Shown here in pieces: positions 1 through 7,976 of a DNA stretch of 19,505 bases; position 1 is the stretch's first letter, and every line of letters starts with the position of its first letter. The stretch comes from JAVVPL01 sp036655775 (GTDB taxonomy: Bacteria; Bacteroidota; Bacteroidia; Bacteroidales; P3). The notes beneath the pieces were generated by a model. The model was not told where the DNA came from. It saw only the letters and a list, made by a program, of their open reading frames with translations, and searched no databases. Where the stretch lies: contig JAVVPL010000029.1 of the NCBI GenBank assembly GCA_036655775.1, forward strand, positions 1 to 19,505, given 5' to 3'. Both the position numbers and the translations under genes were made by a program.

Positions 1-237
1 TCGAATAAATCAACAACAAATGTAATACAAAAAATGTCCAAATAAAAGAAACAATATCCTTTTTTAGCAAACAATTTGTTTTTAATTTCCCCATAGTTTA
101 GCTGTGGCAAATTGCATTTACTTTCAAATCGAAAATTTTAATTTTAATTTAACAGCATGCTGCATACTCGTGATTTTAATATGAAAAACAGTTCTTCCCC
201 CCTCTCAAATATCCTGTATTTCCCTCTTTGTTTTTAA
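1..237. other. AT-rich upstream DNA with no supported gene
   Basis: No convincing coding region is visible on either strand in the stretch before the rubrerythrin gene; very short open frames (for example an 18-codon one from the ATG at 181) have no recognisable product. The DNA is rich in A/T runs and probably holds upstream regulatory sequence or the tail of the preceding intergenic region. Confidence 0.5.
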
Positions 238-256
238 ATGTTAAAAAAATTAACAT
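238..256. promoter_or_regulatory. Candidate operator upstream of rubrerythrin
   Basis: A perfect 7-bp inverted repeat, ATGTTAA at 238-244 and TTAACAT at 250-256 with a 5-nt A spacer, ends six bases before the predicted -33 element of the rubrerythrin gene. The size and position suit a dimeric regulator acting at the promoter. Binding by a redox or peroxide regulator is inference from the target gene; chance in AT-rich DNA is possible. Confidence 0.3.
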
Positions 257-261
257 TTTCT

Positions 262-291
262 TTTGGAAATTCAAAAAAAGTAGTACATTTG
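262..291 (+). promoter_or_regulatory. Bacteroidetes-type promoter of rubrerythrin
   Basis: TTTG at 262-265 and TACATTTG at 284-291 match the -33 and -7 elements (TTTG and TAnnTTTG) of the Bacteroidetes primary sigma factor, with an 18-nt spacer, one short of the usual 19-21. Transcription would start near 298, giving a leader of about 50 nt before the ATG at 348. Confidence 0.6.
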
Positions 292-347
292 TGCCTGTTT
301 TAAGACAAATTTAACAAAATTTAACAAAAATAAAAACAACAAAACGA

Positions 348-1031
348 ATGAAAAAGAATCTTTTAATCGCTGTAATGGCCTTTGTAGGTCTAGGTCTAAT
401 GACCAGTTGCGGTAACAAAATGGAAAAATCAAAAGCTAATTTACAAGAAGCTTTTAATGGTGAATCAACTGCAAGTGCAAAATATGCAGCTTATGCAGAA
501 CAAGCAAAAGCAGATAGCAATTTGCAAGTCGCTGCTTTATTTGAAGCTGCAGCTTATGCAGAAGGTCTTCATGCTGAAAATTTAAAACAAACACTTATTG
601 CTTTAGGTGTTGAAAACCCAGAAGCTGTAATTGGTGCTTTTGAAGCAAAAACTACTGCAGAAAACATTCAAGATGCAATCAATGGTGAGCAATATGAATT
701 AGGTGAAATGTATCCTAAATTTATTGAAGAAGCTAAAGCTGAAAAATGCGAAGCTGCTATTCAACCTTTCCAATGGGCTCTTGATACAGAAATGAAACAT
801 CATCAATTCTACACAACCGCTTTACAAGCTATTTCTGATACTACGATTGTATTACCTTTTGTATACACTGTATGTGCTAAATGTGGTAACACTTTTGTTG
901 CTGGTCAAGAAGAAGCTCAATGCCCATTCTGTGGTATGGCAAAAGAAACTTTTGTTAGTTTTGGTACCGCTCCTGTAGTAGCTGAAGAAGCTGTAATTGC
1001 TGAAGCCACCACCACTCCTAAAAAGAAATAA
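348..1031 (+). CDS. rbr: Rubrerythrin with a lipoprotein signal peptide
   Basis: Rubrerythrins are non-haem di-iron peroxidases that reduce hydrogen peroxide using electrons passed through a rubredoxin site. This 227-residue protein has a four-helix ferritin-like domain at about 28-165. Its likely iron ligands are E39 (NGES), E72 and H75 (AEGLH), E113, E117, and E148 and H151 (TEMKH). A rubredoxin-like site follows, with C176/C179 and C192/C195. Unusually, residues 1-21 form a lipoprotein signal: basic start, hydrophobic core and lipobox LMTSC with C21 as the lipidated residue. That would place the enzyme in the periplasm or on a membrane face instead of the cytoplasm. The C-terminal 25 residues are a low-complexity Ala/Glu/Val stretch ending in lysines. 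The gene stands alone between its own promoter and a strong terminator. Family assignment is firm; the location is inferred from the signal. Confidence 0.93.
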   Translation: MKKNLLIAVMAFVGLGLMTSCGNKMEKSKANLQEAFNGESTASAKYAAYAEQAKADSNLQVAALFEAAAYAEGLHAENLKQTLIALGVENPEAVIGAFEAKTTAENIQDAINGEQYELGEMYPKFIEEAKAEKCEAAIQPFQWALDTEMKHHQFYTTALQAISDTTIVLPFVYTVCAKCGNTFVAGQEEAQCPFCGMAKETFVSFGTAPVVAEEAVIAEATTTPKKK

Positions 1032-1054
1032 TTCTCAACAAGAATTTCAAAAAA

Positions 1055-1084
1055 GTCACCTAAATATTTAGGTGGCTTTTTTTT
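1055..1084 (+). terminator. Intrinsic terminator after rubrerythrin
   Basis: A hairpin at 1055-1076 built on the perfect palindrome CACCTAAATATTTAGGTG (1057-1074), extended by a T-G and a G-C pair, is followed directly by eight T residues (1077-1084). It starts 23 nt past the rubrerythrin stop codon. Confidence 0.9.
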
Positions 1085-1114
1085 ATACTTTTTTTACATC
1101 CCAATTTTTTTTTG

Positions 1115-1122
1115 TATCTTTG
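1115..1122 (+). promoter_or_regulatory. -7 element of the glnS promoter
   Basis: TATCTTTG fits TAnnTTTG exactly and lies 39 nt before the glnS start codon, just past the preceding terminator. No exact TTTG occurs at the expected -33 distance, where the sequence is a T-rich run. Confidence 0.6.
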
Positions 1123-1161
1123 CTAGTTAAACTTAAAATCATTTTCCCAAATTAAAAATAG

Positions 1162-2853
1162 ATGGAAGAACTTACACTCTCTGAAGCAAAACCAAGCTTG
1201 AATTTTATAGAAGAAATCATTGAAAAAGACCTTTGTAGTGGCAAAAATGGCAAACGTGTGCATACCCGTTTTCCTCCAGAACCTAATGGATATTTACATA
1301 TTGGTCATGCAAAATCAATCTGTTTAAATTTTGGTTTAGCCCAAAAATATAATGGTAAATGTAATTTGCGATTTGATGATACCAATCCTGCCAAAGAAGA
1401 TGTCGAATATGTGGATTCAATCAAAGAAGATATTCAATGGTTAGGATTTCGATGGGATAGTGAACACTATGCTTCTGATTATTTTGATCAACTTTATGAG
1501 TGGGCTATTCGCTTGATTAAGGAAGGTTTAGCTTATGTATGTGATTTGACTCAAGAAGAAATGAGTGAATATAGGGGTACCCCTACCAAACCAGGCAAAG
1601 AAAGTCCGTATCGCAATCGGAGTATAGAAGAAAATTTGGATCTTTTTGAAAAAATGCGCAAAGGTGAATATGCTAATGGAACCAAGGTGCTACGAGCCAA
1701 AATAGATATGGCATCGCCTAATATGCACAAAAGAGATCCTATTTTATATCGTATTCTTCATGCCGAACACCAACGCACAGGTAATAAATGGTGCATATAT
1801 CCTATGTACGACTATGCACATGGGCAAAGTGATTCTATAGAAGGAATTACCCATTCTATATGTACGCTCGAATTTGAAGTGCATCGTCCTCTGTATGATT
1901 GGTTTATTCAAACCTTGAAAATACATGCGCCTCAACAAATTGAATTTGCACGTTTAAATCTTAGCTATACCGTTATGAGTAAACGCAAACTCTTACAACT
2001 TGTGCAAGAAAAGCATGTGGAAGGTTGGGATGATCCTCGTATGCCCACTATTTCTGGTTTACGTCGAAGAGGATATACCCCAGAATCCATTCGTTTATTT
2101 GCCGAGAAAATTGGAGTTGCCAAACGAGATAATGTCATAGATGTTTCCTTGTTGGAATTTTGTGTTCGAGAAGATTTAAATAAACGAGCACAGAGAGTTA
2201 TGGCAGTTTTAAATCCTATAAAAGTAGTGATTACCAATTATCCTCAAAATCAAACAGAGCAACTAGATGCGGTAAATAATCCCGAAGATCCAAGTATGGG
2301 TTCTCGCAAAGTGGATTTTTGTCGTGAACTTTATATTGAAAGAGATGATTTTATGGAAATTCCAAGCAAGAAGTTTTATCGCTTATCGCCAGGGGTAGAA
2401 GTTCGTTTACGCTATGCTTATTATATACGTTGTACCGATGTGATCAAAGATGCACAAGATAATATTACAGAAATTCATTGTACCTACGATCCAGCTACCA
2501 AAGGTGGAGGTTCTGCCGATGGGCGTAAAGTAAAAAGTACCCTTCATTGGGTTTCGGCTAAGCATGCTTTAGATGCAGAGGTACGGCTTTTCGATCGCTT
2601 GTTTAAAGTGGAAGCACCTGATGAAGTAGAGGAAGGACAAACCTTTTTGGATCATATTAATGCAGAATCAATAAAAATAGTATCAAATTGTAAAGTGGAA
2701 GCTTTTTTACAAAACACCAAAGTCTGTGATCATTTTCAATTTGAACGTTTAGGATATTTCTCTACCGACAAAGACCGCGAACTTCAAAATCGTTTAATTT
2801 TCAATAGAACGGTATCCTTAAAAGATACCTATACCAAAGACATTCGTAAATAA
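1162..2853 (+). CDS. glnS: Glutaminyl-tRNA synthetase
   Basis: This cytoplasmic class I aminoacyl-tRNA synthetase attaches glutamine to tRNA-Gln. The catalytic Rossmann domain begins at about residue 34 with the PPEPNGYLHIGH block; the HIGH signature is residues 46-49. The second signature, the KMSKS equivalent, reads VMSKRK with M272. An anticodon-binding beta-barrel region follows from about 340 to the end. The length of 563 residues is close to the 554 of the E. coli enzyme. Several blocks (FDDTNPAKE near 70; CTLEFEVHR near 235) separate it from glutamyl-tRNA synthetases, so direct charging of glutamine is expected. It is the first gene of a compact run with the next two genes, and only one base separates its stop codon from the following ATG. 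Confidence 0.97.
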   Translation: MEELTLSEAKPSLNFIEEIIEKDLCSGKNGKRVHTRFPPEPNGYLHIGHAKSICLNFGLAQKYNGKCNLRFDDTNPAKEDVEYVDSIKEDIQWLGFRWDSEHYASDYFDQLYEWAIRLIKEGLAYVCDLTQEEMSEYRGTPTKPGKESPYRNRSIEENLDLFEKMRKGEYANGTKVLRAKIDMASPNMHKRDPILYRILHAEHQRTGNKWCIYPMYDYAHGQSDSIEGITHSICTLEFEVHRPLYDWFIQTLKIHAPQQIEFARLNLSYTVMSKRKLLQLVQEKHVEGWDDPRMPTISGLRRRGYTPESIRLFAEKIGVAKRDNVIDVSLLEFCVREDLNKRAQRVMAVLNPIKVVITNYPQNQTEQLDAVNNPEDPSMGSRKVDFCRELYIERDDFMEIPSKKFYRLSPGVEVRLRYAYYIRCTDVIKDAQDNITEIHCTYDPATKGGGSADGRKVKSTLHWVSAKHALDAEVRLFDRLFKVEAPDEVEEGQTFLDHINAESIKIVSNCKVEAFLQNTKVCDHFQFERLGYFSTDKDRELQNRLIFNRTVSLKDTYTKDIRK

Positions 2854-2854
2854 A

Positions 2855-3757
2855 ATGAACCGAAGATGTCAACGATTAGGCTATGGGCTACTGATTATAG
2901 GTAGTTGTCTTTTAGGTTTTTCTTCTTGTGATCCCCAAACACCTAAAGACGATGAATTTGCTATACATTTTGACCTTTCAAATGCCAATGAACGAAAAGT
3001 TTATATTAGCGAATTAACCGTAGAAGGAGAAGTAATATTAGATTCGATACGTATAGAAAAAGATGGGAGTGGTAGTTATATTGGGAAAGTAGAACATCGA
3101 AGTATGTATATGATCAAAACCGAGAATAATTTACTCAATTTTGTAACTCTTTTACCTGATAGCACGGAAATTATTAAGGTGAGTGCAAATTACGATTCAT
3201 TAGTTGAAACGTATAATTTGTGGATTTGTCGTAAAGTCAAAGAACGGCTTGCTGAAAATAAAAAATTGGATAAAACTTCGCTTAAAGCTATCCAAAAAGT
3301 TAATTTGCATTCTATGGAATGCAGTGGTTTTACCGCTTCAGATTTGATACTTCCTTTGCAAAAAATGGTGAGAAAAAATTTGATTTTAGTGGATTCCTTA
3401 AGTCATATTTGGCAAGAAAATTTATATAATCCCAAAGCAGACTCTATTCGTTTAGTATTGGATAGTATCTACACCCAAGTAAGTAGGCAGCAACGACAAT
3501 TACAAATTAAATTGGCTGCGGAAAACACACAAAATTTAGTTCCCATTTATGCTATTTATCAACTTTGTGGAGAGCGTATGCTTTTAGATTTTGAGAACCC
3601 TACCGACTTAGACTCTATTAGTAAATGGGTGGAAAGAATGTTGCAAACACAAAGAGGAAATCCGCATGTAGATAAATTAAAAATGCGTGTGGATCGTTTA
3701 AAATCAATGCAAAAACAAAATAAATTAAAAATAGAGACTCCAAATTCAATACAATAA
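2855..3757 (+). CDS. DUF4369-type lipoprotein lacking a thioredoxin domain
   Basis: This is an envelope lipoprotein of unproven function. Residues 1-25 form a lipoprotein signal with lipobox GFSSC (C25). Residues of about 34-110 resemble the DUF4369 beta domain that precedes TlpA/ResA-like thioredoxin domains in many Bacteroidetes proteins (strands ending in VYISEL, ILDSIRIEKDG). A charged helical region follows at about 115-290. In the usual architecture a thioredoxin fold with a CxxC site starts after the segment resembling NPHVDKLKMRVDRLKSM; here the protein stops about 15 residues later, at 300, with no CxxC. It is therefore a natural short form or a truncation product. The start lies one base after the glnS stop, and its TAA overlaps the lpxH ATG (TAATG), so translational coupling is likely. 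The domain call is by pattern recognition and moderately certain. Confidence 0.75.
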   Translation: MNRRCQRLGYGLLIIGSCLLGFSSCDPQTPKDDEFAIHFDLSNANERKVYISELTVEGEVILDSIRIEKDGSGSYIGKVEHRSMYMIKTENNLLNFVTLLPDSTEIIKVSANYDSLVETYNLWICRKVKERLAENKKLDKTSLKAIQKVNLHSMECSGFTASDLILPLQKMVRKNLILVDSLSHIWQENLYNPKADSIRLVLDSIYTQVSRQQRQLQIKLAAENTQNLVPIYAIYQLCGERMLLDFENPTDLDSISKWVERMLQTQRGNPHVDKLKMRVDRLKSMQKQNKLKIETPNSIQ

Positions 3758-4545
3758 TGCAAAATGAAATCCTCTCTGTTTGTCTCCCTACGGGAAAGAA
3801 AGCATATTTTGCTTCTGATTTCCATTTAGGTTCCCCCAATTACCAAAACAGTAGAGAGCGCGAAGACCGTATTATTGCATGGCTTTCGTCAGTGGAAGAC
3901 GAAATGGCTGTTTTATTTCTTTTGGGTGATATTTTCGATTTTTGGTTTGAATATAAAAATGTAATTCCCAAAGGATATATTCGATTTTTAGGGAAATTAG
4001 CTGCGATCAATGATCGAGGTATTCCTATTTATTTTTTTGTTGGGAATCATGATATGTGGGCGGCTGATTATTTAGAAAAAGAAATCGGTTTGAAAATTTA
4101 TAAAGGACCTCAAAAAGTCATCATCAATCAACACCCTTTTATGATTGGTCATGGCGATGGGTTAGGGCCTGGTGATTATGGGTATAAATGTATTAAGAAA
4201 ATATTTTCCTCCTCTTTCAATCGTGCAGTTTTTGCCTGTTTACATCCTCGTTGGGCCTTTGCTTTGGCTTGTAATTCATCCAAAAAAAGTCGTAATGCCG
4301 ATTTAGTCAAGGCTAATAGAGAAGAGATTGAGCGTATAAAAAACGATAATTTAGTATGCTATATTCGTCACCTATTGTCGCTTGAACATTTCGATTATTT
4401 TATCTTTGCACATAGGCATCTGCCCATAAAACAAAATATAGAAGCAAGTAGTAGTCTGTATATAAATACAGGTGATTGGCTTACGTACAATACCTACGTA
4501 GTCTTTGACGGTCAAAGCTTAGAATTAAAAAGTTATTTAGGATAG
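3757..4545 (+). CDS. lpxH: UDP-2,3-diacylglucosamine diphosphatase (LpxH family)
   Basis: LpxH removes UMP from UDP-2,3-diacylglucosamine to give lipid X, a step of lipid A synthesis on the inner face of the cytoplasmic membrane. The 262-residue protein is a calcineurin-like metallophosphoesterase with the family's metal-binding motifs in order: D21 and H23 (SDFHLG), D58 (LLGDIFDFW), N97-H98-D99 (GNHD), H132 and D134 (GHGDG), and H219 and H221 (AHRH). The LLGDIFDFW block and the overall spacing are typical of LpxH rather than other phosphoesterases. There is no signal peptide. The gene overlaps the preceding lipoprotein gene by one base. Its last 13 bases overlap the convergent HD-domain gene, and no terminator hairpin lies between them. 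Bacteroidetes often carry paralogues, so the exact substrate is somewhat less certain than the family. Confidence 0.9.
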   Translation: MQNEILSVCLPTGKKAYFASDFHLGSPNYQNSREREDRIIAWLSSVEDEMAVLFLLGDIFDFWFEYKNVIPKGYIRFLGKLAAINDRGIPIYFFVGNHDMWAADYLEKEIGLKIYKGPQKVIINQHPFMIGHGDGLGPGDYGYKCIKKIFSSSFNRAVFACLHPRWAFALACNSSKKSRNADLVKANREEIERIKNDNLVCYIRHLLSLEHFDYFIFAHRHLPIKQNIEASSSLYINTGDWLTYNTYVVFDGQSLELKSYLG

Positions 4546-5750
4546 CATAACAAATATTTTCGATCTGTTTTTGACAAAAAATGCGTGTCCAGCAGTTCGG
4601 ACATGCTTGAAATATCTACAACACTTTCATCTTTTTTCAAAATGCAAATTCCTTCTTCCCCTGGGCTGTATGCTTTATTCTCCAAGGTTTTAGTATACAT
4701 AAAATAAGGAATTTCATTTTTTTTGATTTTAAATTGCGACATTAATTTTTGTGCCACTTCCTTTTGATATGATTCGCTAAAGGGATGGTTGCTAATTTCG
4801 GTTTTAAAAAGTCGACGTTCATATAAACGTCGAGCCAAATCACTTAAAATTTTATCGGGATATTGCATCCATTTTTTTATAGAAAGCCAAATATCACTAT
4901 CATCCAAGAGCGAAAAAATAGCTAATATGTTTTCATCATTTGTAAATTCTTCTTTGCTACAATTATGTTGTAAGAAAAAAGCAAATTCATCACTTCCAAA
5001 AGGTAAAATTTGAGTAAGAGCCAATTCTTTGGCTCGTTTGAGTAAGTTTATAAGCATTAATTCCGCGCTGACAGAGGTTTTGTGAAGATATACCTGCCAA
5101 TACATCAAACGTCGTGAGAGTATAAATTTTTCGATAGAATAAAGACCCTTTTCGTCAACCACCAAATTGCCTTGATCTAAATTCAACATTTTTATAATTC
5201 TTTCAGTGCCCACAATACCTTCGGTAACTCCTGTATAGAAACTATCTCGACCCAAATAATCCAGTCGGTCCACATCCAATTGACTAGATACCAATTGATG
5301 TAAAAATTTTTTATGATATTGATTGTTGAAAATTTCAATAGCTAAATTTAATTTTCCTTTCATTTCTTTGTTAATGGCATGCATAAACAATAAAGAAAGG
5401 TCTTCGTGGGTTATATTCTCCACAATGCTATGTTCAAGAGCATGAGAGAAAGGGCCATGTCCTACATCGTGCAAAAGAATAGCAATTTGTGCGGCTTGTG
5501 ATTCTTTATGACTAATTTGATGTCCTTTGCTTCTTAGTGTATCAATGGCTTCTTGCATCAAAAACAAAGCGCCTAGGGTATGGCTAAAACGACTGTGTAT
5601 GGCCCCTGGATAAACTAAATAGGATGTTCCCATTTGCCCAATATGACGTAGTCGTTGAATATAGGGATGACTCATAACATCAAACACGAGTTCATCTTGT
5701 ATATGTATAAATCCATGTACTGGATCATTGATAATTTTCTTTTTATTCAT
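4533..5750 (-). CDS. HD superfamily phosphohydrolase
   Basis: This is a 405-residue cytoplasmic metal-dependent phosphohydrolase of the HD family, in the group with SAMHD1-like and YdhJ-like proteins; many members act on nucleotides, but the substrate here is unknown. The HD motif residues are H57 (SRFSH), H94-D95 (LLHDVGHG) and D161 (LDVDRLDYLGRD). The N-terminal block NDPVHGF is characteristic of the family. I chose the ATG at 5750 because it gives the usual family start; an in-frame GTG at 5780 would add ten residues (MVYADIKSEL) without similarity. The predicted -7 element at 5807-5814 is compatible with either. The gene is divergent from porX and convergent with lpxH, sharing 13 bp of coding sequence with the latter. 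Confidence 0.9.
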   Translation of the reverse strand: MNKKKIINDPVHGFIHIQDELVFDVMSHPYIQRLRHIGQMGTSYLVYPGAIHSRFSHTLGALFLMQEAIDTLRSKGHQISHKESQAAQIAILLHDVGHGPFSHALEHSIVENITHEDLSLLFMHAINKEMKGKLNLAIEIFNNQYHKKFLHQLVSSQLDVDRLDYLGRDSFYTGVTEGIVGTERIIKMLNLDQGNLVVDEKGLYSIEKFILSRRLMYWQVYLHKTSVSAELMLINLLKRAKELALTQILPFGSDEFAFFLQHNCSKEEFTNDENILAIFSLLDDSDIWLSIKKWMQYPDKILSDLARRLYERRLFKTEISNHPFSESYQKEVAQKLMSQFKIKKNEIPYFMYTKTLENKAYSPGEEGICILKKDESVVDISSMSELLDTHFLSKTDRKYLLCYPK

Positions 5751-5806
5751 TAGCTCAGATTTTATATCCGCGTAAACCACATCTTTATAGCAGACTGCAA
5801 TTTCTA

Positions 5807-5814
5807 CAAAGATA
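5807..5814 (-). promoter_or_regulatory. -7 element of the HD phosphohydrolase promoter
   Basis: On the minus strand this reads TATCTTTG, an exact TAnnTTTG. Transcription would begin near 5800, leaving a leader of about 50 nt to the ATG at 5750. A clear -33 TTTG at the right distance is not seen. Confidence 0.55.
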
Positions 5815-5837
5815 CGGTTTTTTAGCCTAAAATAATA

Positions 5838-5868
5838 TTTGTGAAGTGAAAAATAAATTGTAAATTTA
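5838..5868 (+). promoter_or_regulatory. Probable promoter of the porX operon
   Basis: TTTG at 5838-5841 and TAAATTTA at 5861-5868 (one mismatch to TAnnTTTG) are separated by exactly 19 nt. A start near 5875 would give a leader of roughly 105 nt before porX. Confidence 0.45.
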
Positions 5869-5979
5869 CATCCGTGAATTTGCTTATAGTGGTATTGCTC
5901 AAATTTTGCTTTAGCATTGTTCTACATATTAGCAAATAAATAATAAACAAAATTACCAAACTCCCTTTAAACATTTAAA

Positions 5980-7536
5980 ATGGAAAAAGAAAAAATTCTA
6001 TGGGTCGATGACGAAATAGATATGCTAAAACCTCATATTTTGTTTTTAAAAGACAAAGGATACGAAGTCCTCACTGCGAACAATGGGGGCGATGCTTTGG
6101 AGATATTGAAATCGGAAGAAGTTCGTATTGTTTTTCTGGATGAACAAATGCCAGGTTTATCAGGTTTAGAAACCCTTACAAAAATTAAAGATTTATTACA
6201 TTCTTTGCCTGTGGTGATGATTACCAAAAGTGAAGAAGAACACATTATGGAAGAGGCGATAGGTTCCAAAATATCCGATTATTTGATCAAACCTGTCAAT
6301 CCCAATCAAATTTTGTTAATCCTCAAAAAAAACTTAGAAAATAAACGTCTCGAAAACGAAAAATCGAGTATGGCTTATCAACAAGAATTTAGAAATATAG
6401 GCATGGATTTATCGGCCAAACTCCCTTATGAGCAATGGGAACAAATTTATAAAAAATTAGTTCGTTGGGAAATTGAATTGGCCAAAACCGATGATGAAGG
6501 TCTTTTGGGTATTTTACAAGATCAAAAAATGGAAGCCAACTTGCTTTTTGCAAAATATATAGAAAATAACTATCTAAATTTTATCAAAGGCAATAAAGGA
6601 GAGCAAGATTTTGAAATGTCGCATACTATTTTGCGTCAACAATTATTTCCTTTAATTAATAATGATGTCCCTGTATTTTTTATTCTCATCGACAATTTGC
6701 GTTATGATCATTGGAAAATCATACAACCATTATTGGAAGAACATCTCAAAGTGATTAGTGATAAAACCTATATGAGTATATTGCCTTCAGTGACTCATTA
6801 TGCTCGAAATAGTATGTTTGCGGGTTTAATGCCTTCTGAAATTGAAAAAAAATACCCACAGTTTTGGATTAACGAAGATGTGGATGATCACAAAAATCAA
6901 TTTGAAAAAGATCTATTATCCGAGTATTTGAAGCGACATGGTAAAGATGTCAAATTTACTTTCAATAAAGTATTAAATCAAAGCTATGGTTTAAAATTAA
7001 TTGAACAATTACCCAAAATGATGAATACCCCACTCAATGTAATTATTTATAATTTTGTGGATATGTTATCGCATGCAAGTACCGAAATAGAATTACTCAG
7101 AGAGATGGCTGCGGATGATGATGCGTATCGTTCACTAGTCGCTTCATGGGTCGAACATTCACCTTTAATGGAATTGGTAAAACAATTGGCAGGTAAAAAA
7201 GCAATGTTGGTCATTACTACCGATCATGGTTCTGTTCGTATTTCAGATCCTGTACGCGTAAAAGGAGATAGAGAAACTAGTGTCAATCTACGTTACAAAA
7301 TAGGTCGTAATTTGGAGTATGATCCCAAAGAAGTTTTTGTAATAAAAAATCCAGCAGATGCCTATTTGCCTAAGTTAAATATCACATCTTCTTTTATCTT
7401 TTGTCGAAAGAATGATTATTTTGTATATCCAAACAACTATAATCAATATGTAAGTTATTACAAAAACACGATTCAGCACGGAGGCGTTTCTTTAGAAGAA
7501 ATGTTAATTCCTTATATTGTGCTTCAAACAAAATAA
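5980..7536 (+). CDS. porX: PorX-type response regulator with PglZ phosphatase domain
   Basis: PorX is the response regulator of the PorXY two-component system that controls type IX secretion in Bacteroidetes such as Porphyromonas gingivalis. Residues 1-120 are a receiver domain: acidic pair D10/D11, phosphoacceptor D54 (VFLDEQMPG), T82, and K104 (YLIKPVNP). A helical linker spans about 120-225. The PglZ/alkaline-phosphatase-like domain follows with its probable metal and catalytic residues intact: D238 (LIDNLRYD), T272 as likely nucleophile (SVTHYARNS), D361 and H365 (NFVDMLSH), D415 and H416 (TTDHGS), and H500 (IQHGG). There is no DNA-binding domain. The 518 residues match the usual length. 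No sensor kinase (PorY) is adjacent. It heads an operon with tsaE (2-nt gap), aroB and aroA. Phosphodiesterase activity on signalling oligonucleotides is reported for family members; here it is inferred from conserved residues. Confidence 0.94.
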   Translation: MEKEKILWVDDEIDMLKPHILFLKDKGYEVLTANNGGDALEILKSEEVRIVFLDEQMPGLSGLETLTKIKDLLHSLPVVMITKSEEEHIMEEAIGSKISDYLIKPVNPNQILLILKKNLENKRLENEKSSMAYQQEFRNIGMDLSAKLPYEQWEQIYKKLVRWEIELAKTDDEGLLGILQDQKMEANLLFAKYIENNYLNFIKGNKGEQDFEMSHTILRQQLFPLINNDVPVFFILIDNLRYDHWKIIQPLLEEHLKVISDKTYMSILPSVTHYARNSMFAGLMPSEIEKKYPQFWINEDVDDHKNQFEKDLLSEYLKRHGKDVKFTFNKVLNQSYGLKLIEQLPKMMNTPLNVIIYNFVDMLSHASTEIELLREMAADDDAYRSLVASWVEHSPLMELVKQLAGKKAMLVITTDHGSVRISDPVRVKGDRETSVNLRYKIGRNLEYDPKEVFVIKNPADAYLPKLNITSSFIFCRKNDYFVYPNNYNQYVSYYKNTIQHGGVSLEEMLIPYIVLQTK

Positions 7537-7538
7537 AA

Positions 7539-7970
7539 ATGGAAAGTCGACAATTTATCGCAAATGAATTATCGGATTTGCCTCATATTGCGAAGCAAAT
7601 TTTGGATTGGCAAAAGCAAGCGCGCGTATTTGCTTTTTATGGTGAAATGGGGGCTGGAAAAACAACGTTTATTCAAAGATTATGTGCGTGTTTAGGGGTG
7701 GAAGATCAAGTGTTGAGCCCCACGTTTGCAATTGTAAACGAATACAAAACCAAGGATGATCAGGCCGTTTATCATTTCGATTTTTATAGAATCAATAATC
7801 TTAGAGAGGCCATGGATATAGGGTATGAAGAATATTTTTATAGTGGAAATTATTGTTTTGTGGAATGGACCCAAAAGATAGAAGAGTTGCTTCCCCCTTC
7901 GTATGTAAAAGTTGAAATTACGGTGAATGAGCAATACCAAAGGCTGATACAGCTGAGTGTAATAAAATAA
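7539..7970 (+). CDS. tsaE: tRNA t6A biosynthesis ATPase TsaE
   Basis: TsaE is the P-loop ATPase that works with TsaB and TsaD to make N6-threonylcarbamoyladenosine at position 37 of ANN-decoding tRNAs in the cytoplasm. The 143-residue protein shows Walker A GEMGAGKT at residues 35-42, the family block SPTFAIVNEY, the HFDFYR motif, and the FVEW motif near 108-111. Its length is typical. It starts two bases after the porX stop and ends six bases before aroB, so it is almost certainly cotranscribed with them. Confidence 0.95.
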   Translation: MESRQFIANELSDLPHIAKQILDWQKQARVFAFYGEMGAGKTTFIQRLCACLGVEDQVLSPTFAIVNEYKTKDDQAVYHFDFYRINNLREAMDIGYEEYFYSGNYCFVEWTQKIEELLPPSYVKVEITVNEQYQRLIQLSVIK

Positions 7971-7976
7971 AATAAA

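Noticed and set aside
1055..1084. Palindrome considered as a regulator site for glnS
   Set aside because: The T8 run right after the stem and its place behind a stop codon make an intrinsic terminator the simpler reading.
1744..2237. Two minus-strand frames inside glnS
   Set aside because: They are antisense to a well-conserved synthetase, have no recognisable domains and no promoter.
3559..3839. Minus-strand frames across the end of the DUF4369 gene and the start of lpxH
   Set aside because: They overlap two supported genes and encode low-complexity, Phe/Ile-rich peptides without family features.
5751..5780. GTG start that would extend the HD protein by ten residues
   Set aside because: The extra residues do not resemble the family, whose members begin just before NDPVHGF, and an ATG is available at 5750.
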